Positions 8,743 to 16,884 of a stretch of DNA of 64,000 bases are shown piece after piece (the first letter of the stretch is position 1; each line of letters starts with the position of its first letter). The stretch comes from LVI-A0039 sp033105485. Lineage in GTDB: Bacteria > Bacillota_I > Bacilli_A > UBA3375. The notes under the pieces are model-generated. The model saw only the letters and a program-made list of their open reading frames with translations. It was not told where the DNA came from and did no database searches. A program made the translations under genes and the position numbers. The DNA is taken from the NCBI GenBank assembly GCA_033105485.1, contig CP136956.1:1054001-1118000 (forward strand). Direction: 5' to 3'.

Positions 8743-10572
8743 ATGTTTAACAAAAATCAATTATTAATTATAGAAGAGGCAACTAGTAAGTTAGATGTTT
8801 TTTATAAGATCGCAAATTATGTGAAGTCGGTAGAACCAAGTGTAAGTGTCGAAGACATTGTAGGTAAACTACTTGTTCGTGAAGGTCAAAGCTCAACTGG
8901 ATTTGAAAATGGAATTGCAATTCCGCATGCAGTTGTAGAAAACTTATCTGAGCCAATGGTTGTTATTAGTCGTAATAATCCTATTAGCTGGCCAAGTATG
9001 GATGGAAATGATACAGATTTAGCTATTTGTATTTTAGTAAACGATAGTTCAAGTGGGGACCACTTAAAAATCTTATCAAGTTTAGCGGGGAAACTTGTAA
9101 ATGAAGATTTTAGAACTACTTTAAAAACGGCAAGTGGTGAGCAGTTAGAAACTGTGTTTGCAGATATTGAAACTGAAGTAAATACAGTTAAAGAAGTAAA
9201 AGCAGAAGCGGATAAACCACTATTTGTTGCAATTACTGCTTGTCCAACAGGTATTGCGCATACATTTATGGCAGCCGAAGCTTTAACTAAAGTTGGTGAA
9301 CAATTAGGTTATCAAGTACTTGTTGAAACCCATGGTCAAAATGGACCAGAAAGTGTATTAACAAAAGATCAAATCGAACGTGCAGAAGCAGTTATTATTG
9401 CAGCTGATGTTAAGGTTGACTTATCACGCTTTGGTTCTAAAAAGTTATTGAAAACAAATGTAGCGAGTGGTGTCCATGCTGACGACCAATTATTCGAAGA
9501 TGCGAAAAACAGTGAGGTTGATATTCACAGTGGAGAAGTAGCAGACGAAGATGAAGAGTTTTCTTTCTATAAGTCACTTATGAGTGGTGTAACTCACATG
9601 TTACCGTTCGTTGTTGCTGGTGGTATCTTAATAGCACTACGTTTCGTATTCGGAACGGAAGGAGATATTGCCGCGGGTGTTGAACCATTAATTCAAAACT
9701 TAGCTTTAGGTACATTCTTTGGTTCAATTGGAGATATTTTATTTGGAATGATGTTACCAGTTTTAGCAGCATATATTGCCTTTAGTATTGGTGGACGTCA
9801 AGGGTTAATGCCTGGGTTCTTAGCAGGTATGCTTGCAAGTAGTGATGGTAGTGGATTCTTAGGAGCAATCTTAGGAGGGTTCTTAGCTGGTTATGTTGCT
9901 CATAAATTAGTTAAAGGATCATTTAAATTACCTAAATCAATTCAAGGTAGTGCAACTATCTTATTTATTCCAGTAATTGCAGCAATTGTAATTGGACTTG
10001 TAATGACAATTTTAGCTGTACCAGTTGGAGCATTAAACACAGGTTTAACTAATGGGCTACAAGCGTTAGAAAACTTCTCACCAATCTTACTTGGAGCAGT
10101 AATCGGAGCGATGATGGCTGCCGATATGGGTGGTCCAGTTAATAAAGCTGCATATGTAACAGGTACTTTATTACTAGCAGAAGGTAACCAAACATTTATG
10201 GCAGCAGTAATGGCCGGAGGGATGACTCCACCATTAATTATTGCCTTAGCAAACCAATTAAACAAATCTTTATTTACAGATGAAGAAAAAGAAGCTGCAA
10301 AAACAAACTGGATTTTAGGACTAGCATTCATTACTGAAGGGGCAATTCCGTTTGCTGCAAAAAATCCACTTAAAGTAATTCCGGCATTAATTGCTGGTAG
10401 TGCAGTTAGTGGGGCTTTAACAATGGTATTCAAAATTACATTACCAGCTCCACACGGAGGGTTATTCGTATTCCCATTAGTAAATAGTCCACTTATGTAT
10501 TTACTTGCAATTGTAATCGGAACAGTAGTAGGTGCGTTTACATTAATCGCATTATTAAAGAAAGGTGAATAA
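8743..10572 (+). CDS. fruA: Fructose PTS enzyme IIABC
   Basis: The protein imports fructose and phosphorylates it to fructose-1-phosphate. The single 609-residue chain holds EIIA (1-150, phosphorylated His62 in GIAIPHA), EIIB (about 158-260, active Cys in ITACPTGIAHTF) and EIIC (about 265-609, eight or more membrane helices, with GGxPVNKAAY-like MGGPVNKAAY and EGAIPFAAKNP). This IIABC order and length are typical of Bacillota FruA. The RBS TTAGGAGG is strong. The stop overlaps the ATG of the 1-phosphofructokinase gene by one base. Mannose-family specificity is possible but fruK adjacency favours fructose. Confidence 0.93.
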   Translation: MFNKNQLLIIEEATSKLDVFYKIANYVKSVEPSVSVEDIVGKLLVREGQSSTGFENGIAIPHAVVENLSEPMVVISRNNPISWPSMDGNDTDLAICILVNDSSSGDHLKILSSLAGKLVNEDFRTTLKTASGEQLETVFADIETEVNTVKEVKAEADKPLFVAITACPTGIAHTFMAAEALTKVGEQLGYQVLVETHGQNGPESVLTKDQIERAEAVIIAADVKVDLSRFGSKKLLKTNVASGVHADDQLFEDAKNSEVDIHSGEVADEDEEFSFYKSLMSGVTHMLPFVVAGGILIALRFVFGTEGDIAAGVEPLIQNLALGTFFGSIGDILFGMMLPVLAAYIAFSIGGRQGLMPGFLAGMLASSDGSGFLGAILGGFLAGYVAHKLVKGSFKLPKSIQGSATILFIPVIAAIVIGLVMTILAVPVGALNTGLTNGLQALENFSPILLGAVIGAMMAADMGGPVNKAAYVTGTLLLAEGNQTFMAAVMAGGMTPPLIIALANQLNKSLFTDEEKEAAKTNWILGLAFITEGAIPFAAKNPLKVIPALIAGSAVSGALTMVFKITLPAPHGGLFVFPLVNSPLMYLLAIVIGTVVGAFTLIALLKKGE

Positions 10573-11432
10573 TGATTCATTTAATAACATTAAACCCTGC
10601 CATTGATGAATACATATCAGTTGATGGCTTTGAAATCGAGAAAACATCGTATCGAACTAATACTGATGTTGTAATGGGAGGAAAAGCAGTTAATGTTGCG
10701 TCTGTTCTTCGTAGTTTAGGAACAGCAGCGACATTAGTAACTTGTGTTGACTATTCTAATAAGTTTGTAGTTGACAGTTTACAAGACTACAACTCATACT
10801 TAATTGAAGTTGATCACATTCGTACAAATTTAAAAATTAATAATAATGGTAGCATTACTGAAATAAATGATCGTGGTCAAGCGCTTAGTGGTGTAGCTCG
10901 TTTACAGTTTGAAACATACGTTAGCAAATGTGTGGAAGCCGGCGATATTGTACTAATAGCTGGTAACCCGCACTTTGATGATGAACTATTCCAATACCGT
11001 TTAGCGAAAATAGCTAAAGCGAAGGGGGCTAAGTTATTCCTAGACTCAAATAAATTCGATTTAGAGATGATTAAGGACTTAGAGCCATACTTTATCAAAC
11101 CAAACGATGAAGAGCTTGAAACGCTAGGTATTGAAGCCTCAGAGCTAGCTAGCTATGTAAATGAGCTTGTTGTATCACATGGTGGTAATGGATTTACTTA
11201 CTATGATAAAAATATGAGTCAATATGAGCAGCCAATAACTGGGAAACCGATTAATACTGTTGGAGCTGGAGATAGTTTAGTTGCTGGATATATATATGCA
11301 ACAGTAAATGAATTTAATCTAGATGATAAATTAAAGGTTGCTAAATACAGTGCCAGTGCGACTGTCTATAGTGGAAAGCTTGCGACTAAAGATACAATTA
11401 AACAATATGATCAAACTAATATAATCAAATAG
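10572..11432 (+). CDS. fruK: 1-phosphofructokinase (PfkB family)
   Basis: The enzyme phosphorylates fructose-1-phosphate to fructose-1,6-bisphosphate with ATP, feeding glycolysis. PfkB signatures are present: the N-terminal TLNPAIDEYI and GGKAVNVASVLRSLG, and the C-terminal catalytic NTVGAGDSLVAGYIYA with the base Asp. It is 286 residues, slightly short for the 300-310 usual. The start is coupled to fruA by a TAATG overlap. A 6-phosphofructo- or tagatose-type PfkB is the alternative, but the operon favours FruK. Confidence 0.9.
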   Translation: MIHLITLNPAIDEYISVDGFEIEKTSYRTNTDVVMGGKAVNVASVLRSLGTAATLVTCVDYSNKFVVDSLQDYNSYLIEVDHIRTNLKINNNGSITEINDRGQALSGVARLQFETYVSKCVEAGDIVLIAGNPHFDDELFQYRLAKIAKAKGAKLFLDSNKFDLEMIKDLEPYFIKPNDEELETLGIEASELASYVNELVVSHGGNGFTYYDKNMSQYEQPITGKPINTVGAGDSLVAGYIYATVNEFNLDDKLKVAKYSASATVYSGKLATKDTIKQYDQTNIIK

Positions 11433-11433
11433 T

Positions 11434-11464
11434 CAGAACTGCTTACAGTTCTGGCTTTCTTTAA
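11434..11464 (+). terminator. fru operon terminator
   Basis: A perfect 8-bp stem CAGAACTG/CAGTTCTG with a 4-nt loop, followed by a T-rich stretch. Confidence 0.8.
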
Positions 11465-11595
11465 TATACAACTTCTAATCGGAAAGTTCGATGTTTACAT
11501 GTAATTTAGAAACTAACTTGTATTTAATTTACTAAATATTATGTTTACTATATCATTTGTTAACTTTTTGTGATAGAATTGCAACAAGGAGAATT

Positions 11596-11958
11596 ATGGA
11601 AATATTAAAAGTAAATAAAACAAAGGTTGTTGATTTACGTGATGAAGATACAAAGTTTGCTTCAATCACAAGTTTAATCGATTATTTGGGAATTACAAGT
11701 ATCAAAGGTAATAGTGATGTTTTCATAATAGATAGCAAATCACTTTCTAAACCGAATATTGGAAGCGATACTGAATATATGGAACAGTTATTAACAAAAT
11801 GCAAAGATTATAACCTACGTCTTGTTGTAGTTGATTTAGATATGGAACTTAATCAATGCGCTGAAGATTATATTTATAGTCTTAACAATGGGAAGCACTT
11901 ATTTCTAGTTAGTAATTTAGAAGCCGGTATTAGTTTATTAAAAGGGGTTGTAAAATAA
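11596..11958 (+). CDS. DUF4180-like protein of unknown function
   Basis: The product is 120 residues, soluble and alternating alpha/beta. The pattern DVFIIDSKSLSK, then LRLVVVDLD, then a C-terminal GKHLFLVSNLEAGISLL fits the DUF4180 fold as I recall it, but without an alignment this is tentative. I start it at 11596, where AAGGAG lies 4-5 nt upstream; the longer frame beginning at 11557 lacks a ribosome site. It is a single-gene unit between two terminators. No function can be given. Confidence 0.6.
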   Translation: MEILKVNKTKVVDLRDEDTKFASITSLIDYLGITSIKGNSDVFIIDSKSLSKPNIGSDTEYMEQLLTKCKDYNLRLVVVDLDMELNQCAEDYIYSLNNGKHLFLVSNLEAGISLLKGVVK

Positions 11959-11961
11959 AAG

Positions 11962-11990
11962 AAGGAAGCCAGACTTTGGCTTCCTTTTTA
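11962..11990. terminator. Bidirectional terminator between convergent genes
   Basis: A 10-bp perfect stem (AAGGAAGCCA/TGGCTTCCTT) flanked by A-rich and T-rich arms, serving the plus-strand gene ending at 11958 and the minus-strand gene ending at 11993. Confidence 0.85.
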
Positions 11991-11992
11991 AA

Positions 11993-12427
11993 TTAAAATT
12001 TAGTGATTTGGAAAAATGGAACTTTAGTAGCTTCTGCTTTTTGAACAAATGCAGCAACATCTGGATTATCCATGTTTACAACTCTGTATCCTTCTTCTAA
12101 TCTTTGCTTTACAGATAATGCATTAGCGTTTATTACGTAAATTACGTACATGTAAATACTGAATGCAACTAATACAAAGTATAGTAAAGTAATTAATAAA
12201 TTACTATCAAGAGCAACACTAATAAGCATTGTTACAACTGTAAGTACAGTAATAATTAAAGCAACTACGAACTCGTTTAAGAAGATTCCTCTAAATTGCT
12301 TTCTCATAATTTCCATAACTAAAACTAAGATTTGACCAATAAATGGAATAAAACCTAATAGTAGGTATAATGCTGGACCAACTTTGTATTCGAATTGTTG
12401 TCCATCTTTTTCTAAAATAACGTTCAT
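11993..12427 (-). CDS. Small membrane protein of unknown function
   Basis: The product is 144 residues. The short N-terminal stretch is polar. Three hydrophobic segments lie at about residues 17-38, 52-73 and 78-105. The C-terminal cytosolic tail of about 40 residues reads GYRVVNMDNPDVAAFVQKA. The RBS on the minus strand is AGGAGG before the ATG at 12427. It is monocistronic with its own terminator. I do not recognise the family. Confidence 0.7.
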   Translation of the reverse strand: MNVILEKDGQQFEYKVGPALYLLLGFIPFIGQILVLVMEIMRKQFRGIFLNEFVVALIITVLTVVTMLISVALDSNLLITLLYFVLVAFSIYMYVIYVINANALSVKQRLEEGYRVVNMDNPDVAAFVQKAEATKVPFFQITKF

Positions 12428-12492
12428 ACGTCCTCCTATGTTTCGATATCTATTATAGCAAATATATTATAACCCAATGGGAAAAACTTATA

Positions 12493-12521
12493 CTGACACG
12501 GTGCTTAAAAAGTGCTATAAT
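12493..12521 (+). promoter_or_regulatory. Promoter of a 33-codon gene
   Basis: -35 CTGACA (12493-12498), 17-bp spacer, -10 TATAAT (12516-12521) with a TGC extension. This is a near-consensus promoter for the tiny gene at 12540. Confidence 0.75.
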
Positions 12522-12539
12522 GTATTTTGAAGGAGTAAG

Positions 12540-12641
12540 ATGAACATACATTTATTAGGCATAAATCCACTAATCGTAGCTGGATTTGTGGGAATAATAT
12601 TTTGTTTATACTTAGTTTCGAAAGTACTAGGAAAATTATAG
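12540..12641 (+). CDS. 33-residue single-span membrane peptide
   Basis: The peptide starts MNIHLLGINPLIVAG and continues as one hydrophobic helix ending in a basic KVLGKL tail, TAG stop. The evidence that it is a real gene is structural: a near-consensus promoter at 12493-12521, GAAGGAG 5-10 nt before the ATG, and a hairpin terminator at 12651-12676 right after it. The transcript would carry only this peptide. Its function is unknown; small single-pass proteins of this kind can be subunits or regulators of larger membrane complexes. Confidence 0.65.
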   Translation: MNIHLLGINPLIVAGFVGIIFCLYLVSKVLGKL

Positions 12642-12650
12642 AAATTGTTT

Positions 12651-12676
12651 AAGGTTGGGGTAACTCAGCCTTTTTT
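12651..12676 (+). terminator. Terminator after the 33-codon gene
   Basis: A 9-bp stem with two G-U pairs (AAGGTTGGG/CTCAGCCTT), GTAA loop and six T. Confidence 0.8.
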
Positions 12677-12697
12677 AAATGACTAGTACTAAAGTGA

Positions 12698-12703
12698 TAT
12701 AAT
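12698..12703 (+). promoter_or_regulatory. Extended -10 for the MacB-like ABC operon
   Basis: TATAAT preceded by TGA, 29 nt upstream of the ATG at 12732. The -35 is weak. Confidence 0.6.
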
Positions 12704-12731
12704 ATAGTAATAGGAAACAAGAAGGAGATAT

Positions 12732-13433
12732 ATGCAATACGAATGTCATAATTTAGTAAAAAAATATCACAGTGGGGGTGGAGAATTATACGCTCTTAAA
12801 AACGTTGATGTTAATTTTGAAGCAGGAAAGATTAGTACAATCTTAGGACCTAGTGGTAGTGGTAAAACAACATTACTTAACATGGTAAGTGGTTTAGATA
12901 AAATTGATAGTGGGGAAATCTTATTTGAAGGTAAAGATATTAGTGGATACAGTGAATCGAAGCTAAGTAAATACCGTCGTGATAACACAGGATTTATCTT
13001 CCAAAGTTATAACTTAATCTCAACTCTAACAGTTCGTGAAAATATTGAATTAGGGGAATACTTATCTAAAAATAGTTTAAGTATTGATGAAATCTTAGAA
13101 GAAGTAGGGTTAACTGAGCATGCTGAGAAGTTCCCACACCAATTAAGTGGTGGACAACAACAGCGTGTTGCGATTGCTCGTGTTCTTGTTAAGAATCCAA
13201 AGGTAATGTTCTGTGATGAGCCAACAGGAGCATTAGATGAAGAGAGTGGACGTAAAGTATTAGAGTTGCTTCAAAACTTAAATAGTAAATATGGAACAAC
13301 ATTAGTAATGGTTACTCACAATCCGAATATTGCTGATATGTCTCACCAAGTTATTTACTTTAAAAATGGGGAAATCCAAGAAATCAAAACAAACACTGAA
13401 GTTATGAGTGCTTACGAGATTGAATGGAGTTAA
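12732..13433 (+). CDS. ABC transporter ATP-binding protein (MacB/LolD type)
   Basis: This is the cytoplasmic ATPase of a mechanotransmission-type ABC system. Walker A GPSGSGKTTLLNMVSGLD, Q-loop IFQSYNLI, signature LSGGQQQRVAIARV, Walker B VMFCDEPTGALDE and H-loop VTHNPNIA are intact. The TGALDE box is typical of the MacB/LolD/BceA group. It is 233 residues, the usual length, with RBS AAGGAG. The large FtsX-like permease follows after one base, so the two form one transporter. Confidence 0.93.
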   Translation: MQYECHNLVKKYHSGGGELYALKNVDVNFEAGKISTILGPSGSGKTTLLNMVSGLDKIDSGEILFEGKDISGYSESKLSKYRRDNTGFIFQSYNLISTLTVRENIELGEYLSKNSLSIDEILEEVGLTEHAEKFPHQLSGGQQQRVAIARVLVKNPKVMFCDEPTGALDEESGRKVLELLQNLNSKYGTTLVMVTHNPNIADMSHQVIYFKNGEIQEIKTNTEVMSAYEIEWS

Positions 13434-13434
13434 G

Positions 13435-15888
13435 ATGATTAATAAAATAGTTAGAAAGTCAATGAATAAGAAAAAAGGCTTACTGTTTGCAATCATCGTT
13501 CTATTAATTATTAGTGCTGTATTTGTCGGTATCTCACACTTCGTGTACGATACAATGGCGAATAACTATGAACAAATTAAGATTGATAGTAATGTAGAAG
13601 ATTTTAGAATTTATACATTACCAGTCGATGATGAGCAGTTCGACCAAATCTACACAGATGATGTAATCTCAGGATTTGAGAACAAGTTCTCAGTAAAATT
13701 AGAGCTTGAGGAGATTGCAAACTATAAATCAGATGATGATGGGGAGCGTAATTACTCAATTATCAAATATAATTCAGAAGATCAAATCAATACAATTATC
13801 TTAGATGAAGGAGAATTACCAACTGGTAAAAACCAGATTCTAATTCAACCTCAAGCTTTAGTTCAAGCCGGTTTAAGTATTGGTGACAGCTTAACAATTG
13901 ATGGAACTGATTATACGATTAGTGGTACTGGATACTTAGTTGAGTATTTAATGTCCGCAGATTTTGCAAATAACGTATTATATCCAAACTTTGATAAGTA
14001 TATGCCGGTGGTAATGTCACCATCAGCTTACAATAACTTAGACGTAGATAGTGACCACTTAACATTCAATGAAGTCTACAAAGGTAAGTTCTTCAAATAT
14101 AATGATAAACAATCGAAACGTATGGACATCTACGAAAAGATGGTTAATTACAAGCCACTAAATATTCCTGTTTTAGACGATAATGGTATGCCTCAAATCA
14201 CGAAGACAGGACAACTTGTTACTGAAGAAGTTAATCGTTTCTTATTTGTATTAGACCGTCAGGTGAATCCAACAATTTCAAGTGTTGAAAACGAAATTCA
14301 AGGTTCACAAACAACATTTATTTTCTTAGCAACGTTATTAAGTATTATTACTATTTTCTTAGCAACAATTTTAGTAAATAGTGTATTTAAAGCACAAAGA
14401 AGAGAAATGGGTATTATGAAAGCTGAAGGGGTTTCAATTCCAAAGTTAGGATTTGGTTTTGCTTTATACATGGCAATTGTAATTGCAATTGGTAGTACAG
14501 TTGGTGCATGCATAAGTACATTTGCTGCAGAAGTGTTTAGAGGTATTTACTCAGAAACATTTATGTTAAAAGACTATGCAATTACATCAGGAACAATTAA
14601 CTTAGTTGTTAATGATTTATTAAAAGTCGGAATCGTAATGCTAGTAATTATTTATTTTGTTTCGATTAGAAAGAACTTAAATACGCCAACTCTACACTTA
14701 GTTAAGAACATTAATAGTGAAAAAGCACCTAAACATAATATTGGACGTTTCTTTAAGAAACTTAGCTTTGTTCGTAAGTATCAATTAAACTTAGTACTTA
14801 GAAACTTATCGAAAACTGTATTACTTGCATTTGCAGTAATCGTATCTTCATTCTTATTATTACTAGGTGTTCTAATGTATGATTCAGTACATGGAATGAT
14901 GGATGATATGTATGGGGAAAACTTCAAATTTAGTTATGTTGTAATGTATAGTGAGAACAACATTAAAAATGAAGATGAAGTTGAAAATGGAATGATTAGT
15001 AAATCAATGGACCTAGTGTCTGTTCCTCGTGAAGATCAGTTAGAAGAGCCATTAACAGGAAATGAAACGGTAAACTTTGAAGCATATGACTTCGATAATA
15101 GTACAACTGTTAATTTAACTGATACAGAAGGTAATAAACTAACTAATGACTATGATGGAGCAATTGCATCTAGTGGATTTATGAAGAACTATAACTTACA
15201 AATTGGTGATACGATTACAGTTAAGAATCCATTTAAAGCCGATGGTGATGAAGTTGATATTGAAATCGTAGCAGAAACAAGTGATTATTTCTTACCATAT
15301 GTATACATGCCACTCGATACATTCCAGTCAACATTTAATATTCGTGATGATATGATTAATGGATATCAATCAACAGAGTCATTAACTGCAGCAAAGAAAA
15401 AGGAAATACTTAAAGCAGATCCTGGTGCATTTGTATATGAAGCAGCAGATATGGAAGAGATGATGGGAGATAGTTTACGTATCTTAAATATCGTAATTAT
15501 TGTAATTGCAATTCTAGCATCAATTATCGCATTCGTAGCCCTATATTCAATATCATCAGTAATTATTGAATCGAATAGTAAGACTATCTCAGTAATGAAA
15601 GTATTAGGTTATTCGAGTAAAGAAGTACGTACAATGACAATTGGAATTTATAAATGGTTAGTAATAATTATTTACTTAGGATCAATTCCACTACTAGAGT
15701 ACAGTATTCAAAGTGCTGTAAACACAGCAATGGCTGATATGGACTTCTCAATTCCAATTAACTTAAACTATGGATTATCATTATTAGGATTAGGAATAAT
15801 TTTAATCGTATATTTAATTGCTTCGAACTTAACTTATAAGAAAATTGAAAAAATCAAATTATCAGAAAGTTTAAAAGCAGATGAATAA
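13435..15888 (+). CDS. FtsX-like ABC permease, 817 residues
   Basis: This is the membrane partner of the preceding ATPase. There is one N-terminal membrane helix (residues about 13-35), a large extracytoplasmic domain (36-285), three helices (about 290-415), another helix near 465-485, a second extracytoplasmic domain (490-675) and three C-terminal helices (about 685-805). This duplicated MacB-FtsX plan is seen in Bacilli exporters of lipids, peptides or antimicrobial resistance systems. The start at 13435 is preceded by GGAG in the end of the ATPase gene. The substrate is not readable. A bidirectional terminator follows. Confidence 0.9.
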   Translation: MINKIVRKSMNKKKGLLFAIIVLLIISAVFVGISHFVYDTMANNYEQIKIDSNVEDFRIYTLPVDDEQFDQIYTDDVISGFENKFSVKLELEEIANYKSDDDGERNYSIIKYNSEDQINTIILDEGELPTGKNQILIQPQALVQAGLSIGDSLTIDGTDYTISGTGYLVEYLMSADFANNVLYPNFDKYMPVVMSPSAYNNLDVDSDHLTFNEVYKGKFFKYNDKQSKRMDIYEKMVNYKPLNIPVLDDNGMPQITKTGQLVTEEVNRFLFVLDRQVNPTISSVENEIQGSQTTFIFLATLLSIITIFLATILVNSVFKAQRREMGIMKAEGVSIPKLGFGFALYMAIVIAIGSTVGACISTFAAEVFRGIYSETFMLKDYAITSGTINLVVNDLLKVGIVMLVIIYFVSIRKNLNTPTLHLVKNINSEKAPKHNIGRFFKKLSFVRKYQLNLVLRNLSKTVLLAFAVIVSSFLLLLGVLMYDSVHGMMDDMYGENFKFSYVVMYSENNIKNEDEVENGMISKSMDLVSVPREDQLEEPLTGNETVNFEAYDFDNSTTVNLTDTEGNKLTNDYDGAIASSGFMKNYNLQIGDTITVKNPFKADGDEVDIEIVAETSDYFLPYVYMPLDTFQSTFNIRDDMINGYQSTESLTAAKKKEILKADPGAFVYEAADMEEMMGDSLRILNIVIIVIAILASIIAFVALYSISSVIIESNSKTISVMKVLGYSSKEVRTMTIGIYKWLVIIIYLGSIPLLEYSIQSAVNTAMADMDFSIPINLNYGLSLLGLGIILIVYLIASNLTYKKIEKIKLSESLKADE

Positions 15889-15893
15889 AAATA

Positions 15894-15920
15894 AAAGCTC
15901 CCAACTTGGGAGCTTTCTTT
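15894..15920. terminator. Bidirectional terminator
   Basis: A stem of about 10 bp (AAAGCTCCCA/TGGGAGCTTT) between convergent genes, T-rich on both strands. Confidence 0.85.
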
Positions 15921-15927
15921 ATGTCGA

Positions 15928-16773
15928 TTAGTGCATTGTACCATCAAGAAGAGCAAATCCTTCTCCATATGTACTAGATGCTGAAGTTATGTAGTAAAAA
16001 GCACCTTTATCAACGCTATTAATTACTGACTTAAGTTTCATAATGTCACTGTTTTTCGCAACACAAATTAACATTGTACGATCATCGTTATTGTATCCAC
16101 CTTTAGCTTTAACAACTGTAACCCCACGGACAACATCACGAATAATAGCTTCTTGCATTTCATCATTTTTAGCAGTAACAATGTGGAATACAGAAGTTTT
16201 CTTAGCCCCTTGTTCAAAGAAGTTAGCAGTCAGTGATGTAACGATAATAAAGATAATTGCATACATTGTATTTTCAATACCAAATACGAATAAACCAAGT
16301 CCAACAATTACAATATCACATAATGAAACTGATAATCCGTAAGCAAGTCCAGTTGCTTGTTGAACAAGTTTCCCAGTAATCGCAGTTCCCCCAGTAGAAC
16401 CATTTGACATTGATAAGAAATATAAAGAAATACCAATCATTAGTCCACCGAAGATACTACTTAGTAAAATATCATCTGAGATCGGCCCAACTGGAATAAT
16501 TGCCATGAATAATGGAGATAAGATACTTCCTCCTAAGATTGAGTTAATTGCAAATGACTTTGAAATAAAGATATAAGCAACGACAATTAAGATTGTGTTT
16601 GTAATAAATACAAATAGAGCAGCTGACATTGGCGTTGTATATTCAACGATTGCACTTAGTCCACTAACTCCTCCCGAAATAATGTTATAAGGGATAATAA
16701 CTGTATTGACAGTAAAGGCCATTAAGATAACCGATAGTGTTAAATAAATATATTGTTTAAAAGTTGTTTTCAT
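15928..16773 (-). CDS. YitT family membrane protein (DUF161 + DUF2179)
   Basis: The product is 281 residues: five to six membrane helices (residues about 8-195) and a cytosolic C-terminal domain of about 80 residues (DUF2179) with VTAKNDEMQEAIIRDVVRGVTVVKAKGGY and a late SVDKGAFYYITSASSTYGEGF. NPYNIISGGVSGLSAI-like and SNGSTGGTAITG motifs are family hallmarks. The biochemical role of YitT proteins is not established. A paralogue lies at 43699-44610. The gene lies downstream of the SF1 helicase gene on the same strand, with a terminator between them. Confidence 0.9.
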   Translation of the reverse strand: MKTTFKQYIYLTLSVILMAFTVNTVIIPYNIISGGVSGLSAIVEYTTPMSAALFVFITNTILIVVAYIFISKSFAINSILGGSILSPLFMAIIPVGPISDDILLSSIFGGLMIGISLYFLSMSNGSTGGTAITGKLVQQATGLAYGLSVSLCDIVIVGLGLFVFGIENTMYAIIFIIVTSLTANFFEQGAKKTSVFHIVTAKNDEMQEAIIRDVVRGVTVVKAKGGYNNDDRTMLICVAKNSDIMKLKSVINSVDKGAFYYITSASSTYGEGFALLDGTMH

Positions 16774-16845
16774 CTAAAATCCTTTCTAAAAACCGTATAT
16801 ATTATACCTTATATTAGTGGCTTATAGGGATAATCACTAGTAATA

Positions 16846-16878
16846 GAAAAAGCGATTACTAGTTAAAGTAATCACTTT
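16846..16878 (-). terminator. Terminator after SF1 helicase gene
   Basis: On the minus strand a 9-10-bp stem AGTGATTACT/AGTAATCGCT is followed by a TTTTTCT run. It separates the helicase gene from the YitT gene. Confidence 0.75.
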
Positions 16879-16884
16879 TAAGTG

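Noticed and set aside
9942..10580. 212-codon open frame antisense to the fruA membrane domain
   Set aside because: It is a by-product of the codon use of the hydrophobic fruA domain; no ribosome site, no signal and overlaps a well-supported gene.
11557..11595. Longer start for the DUF4180-like gene at 11557
   Set aside because: No ribosome site before it; the ATG at 11596 has AAGGAG at the right distance.
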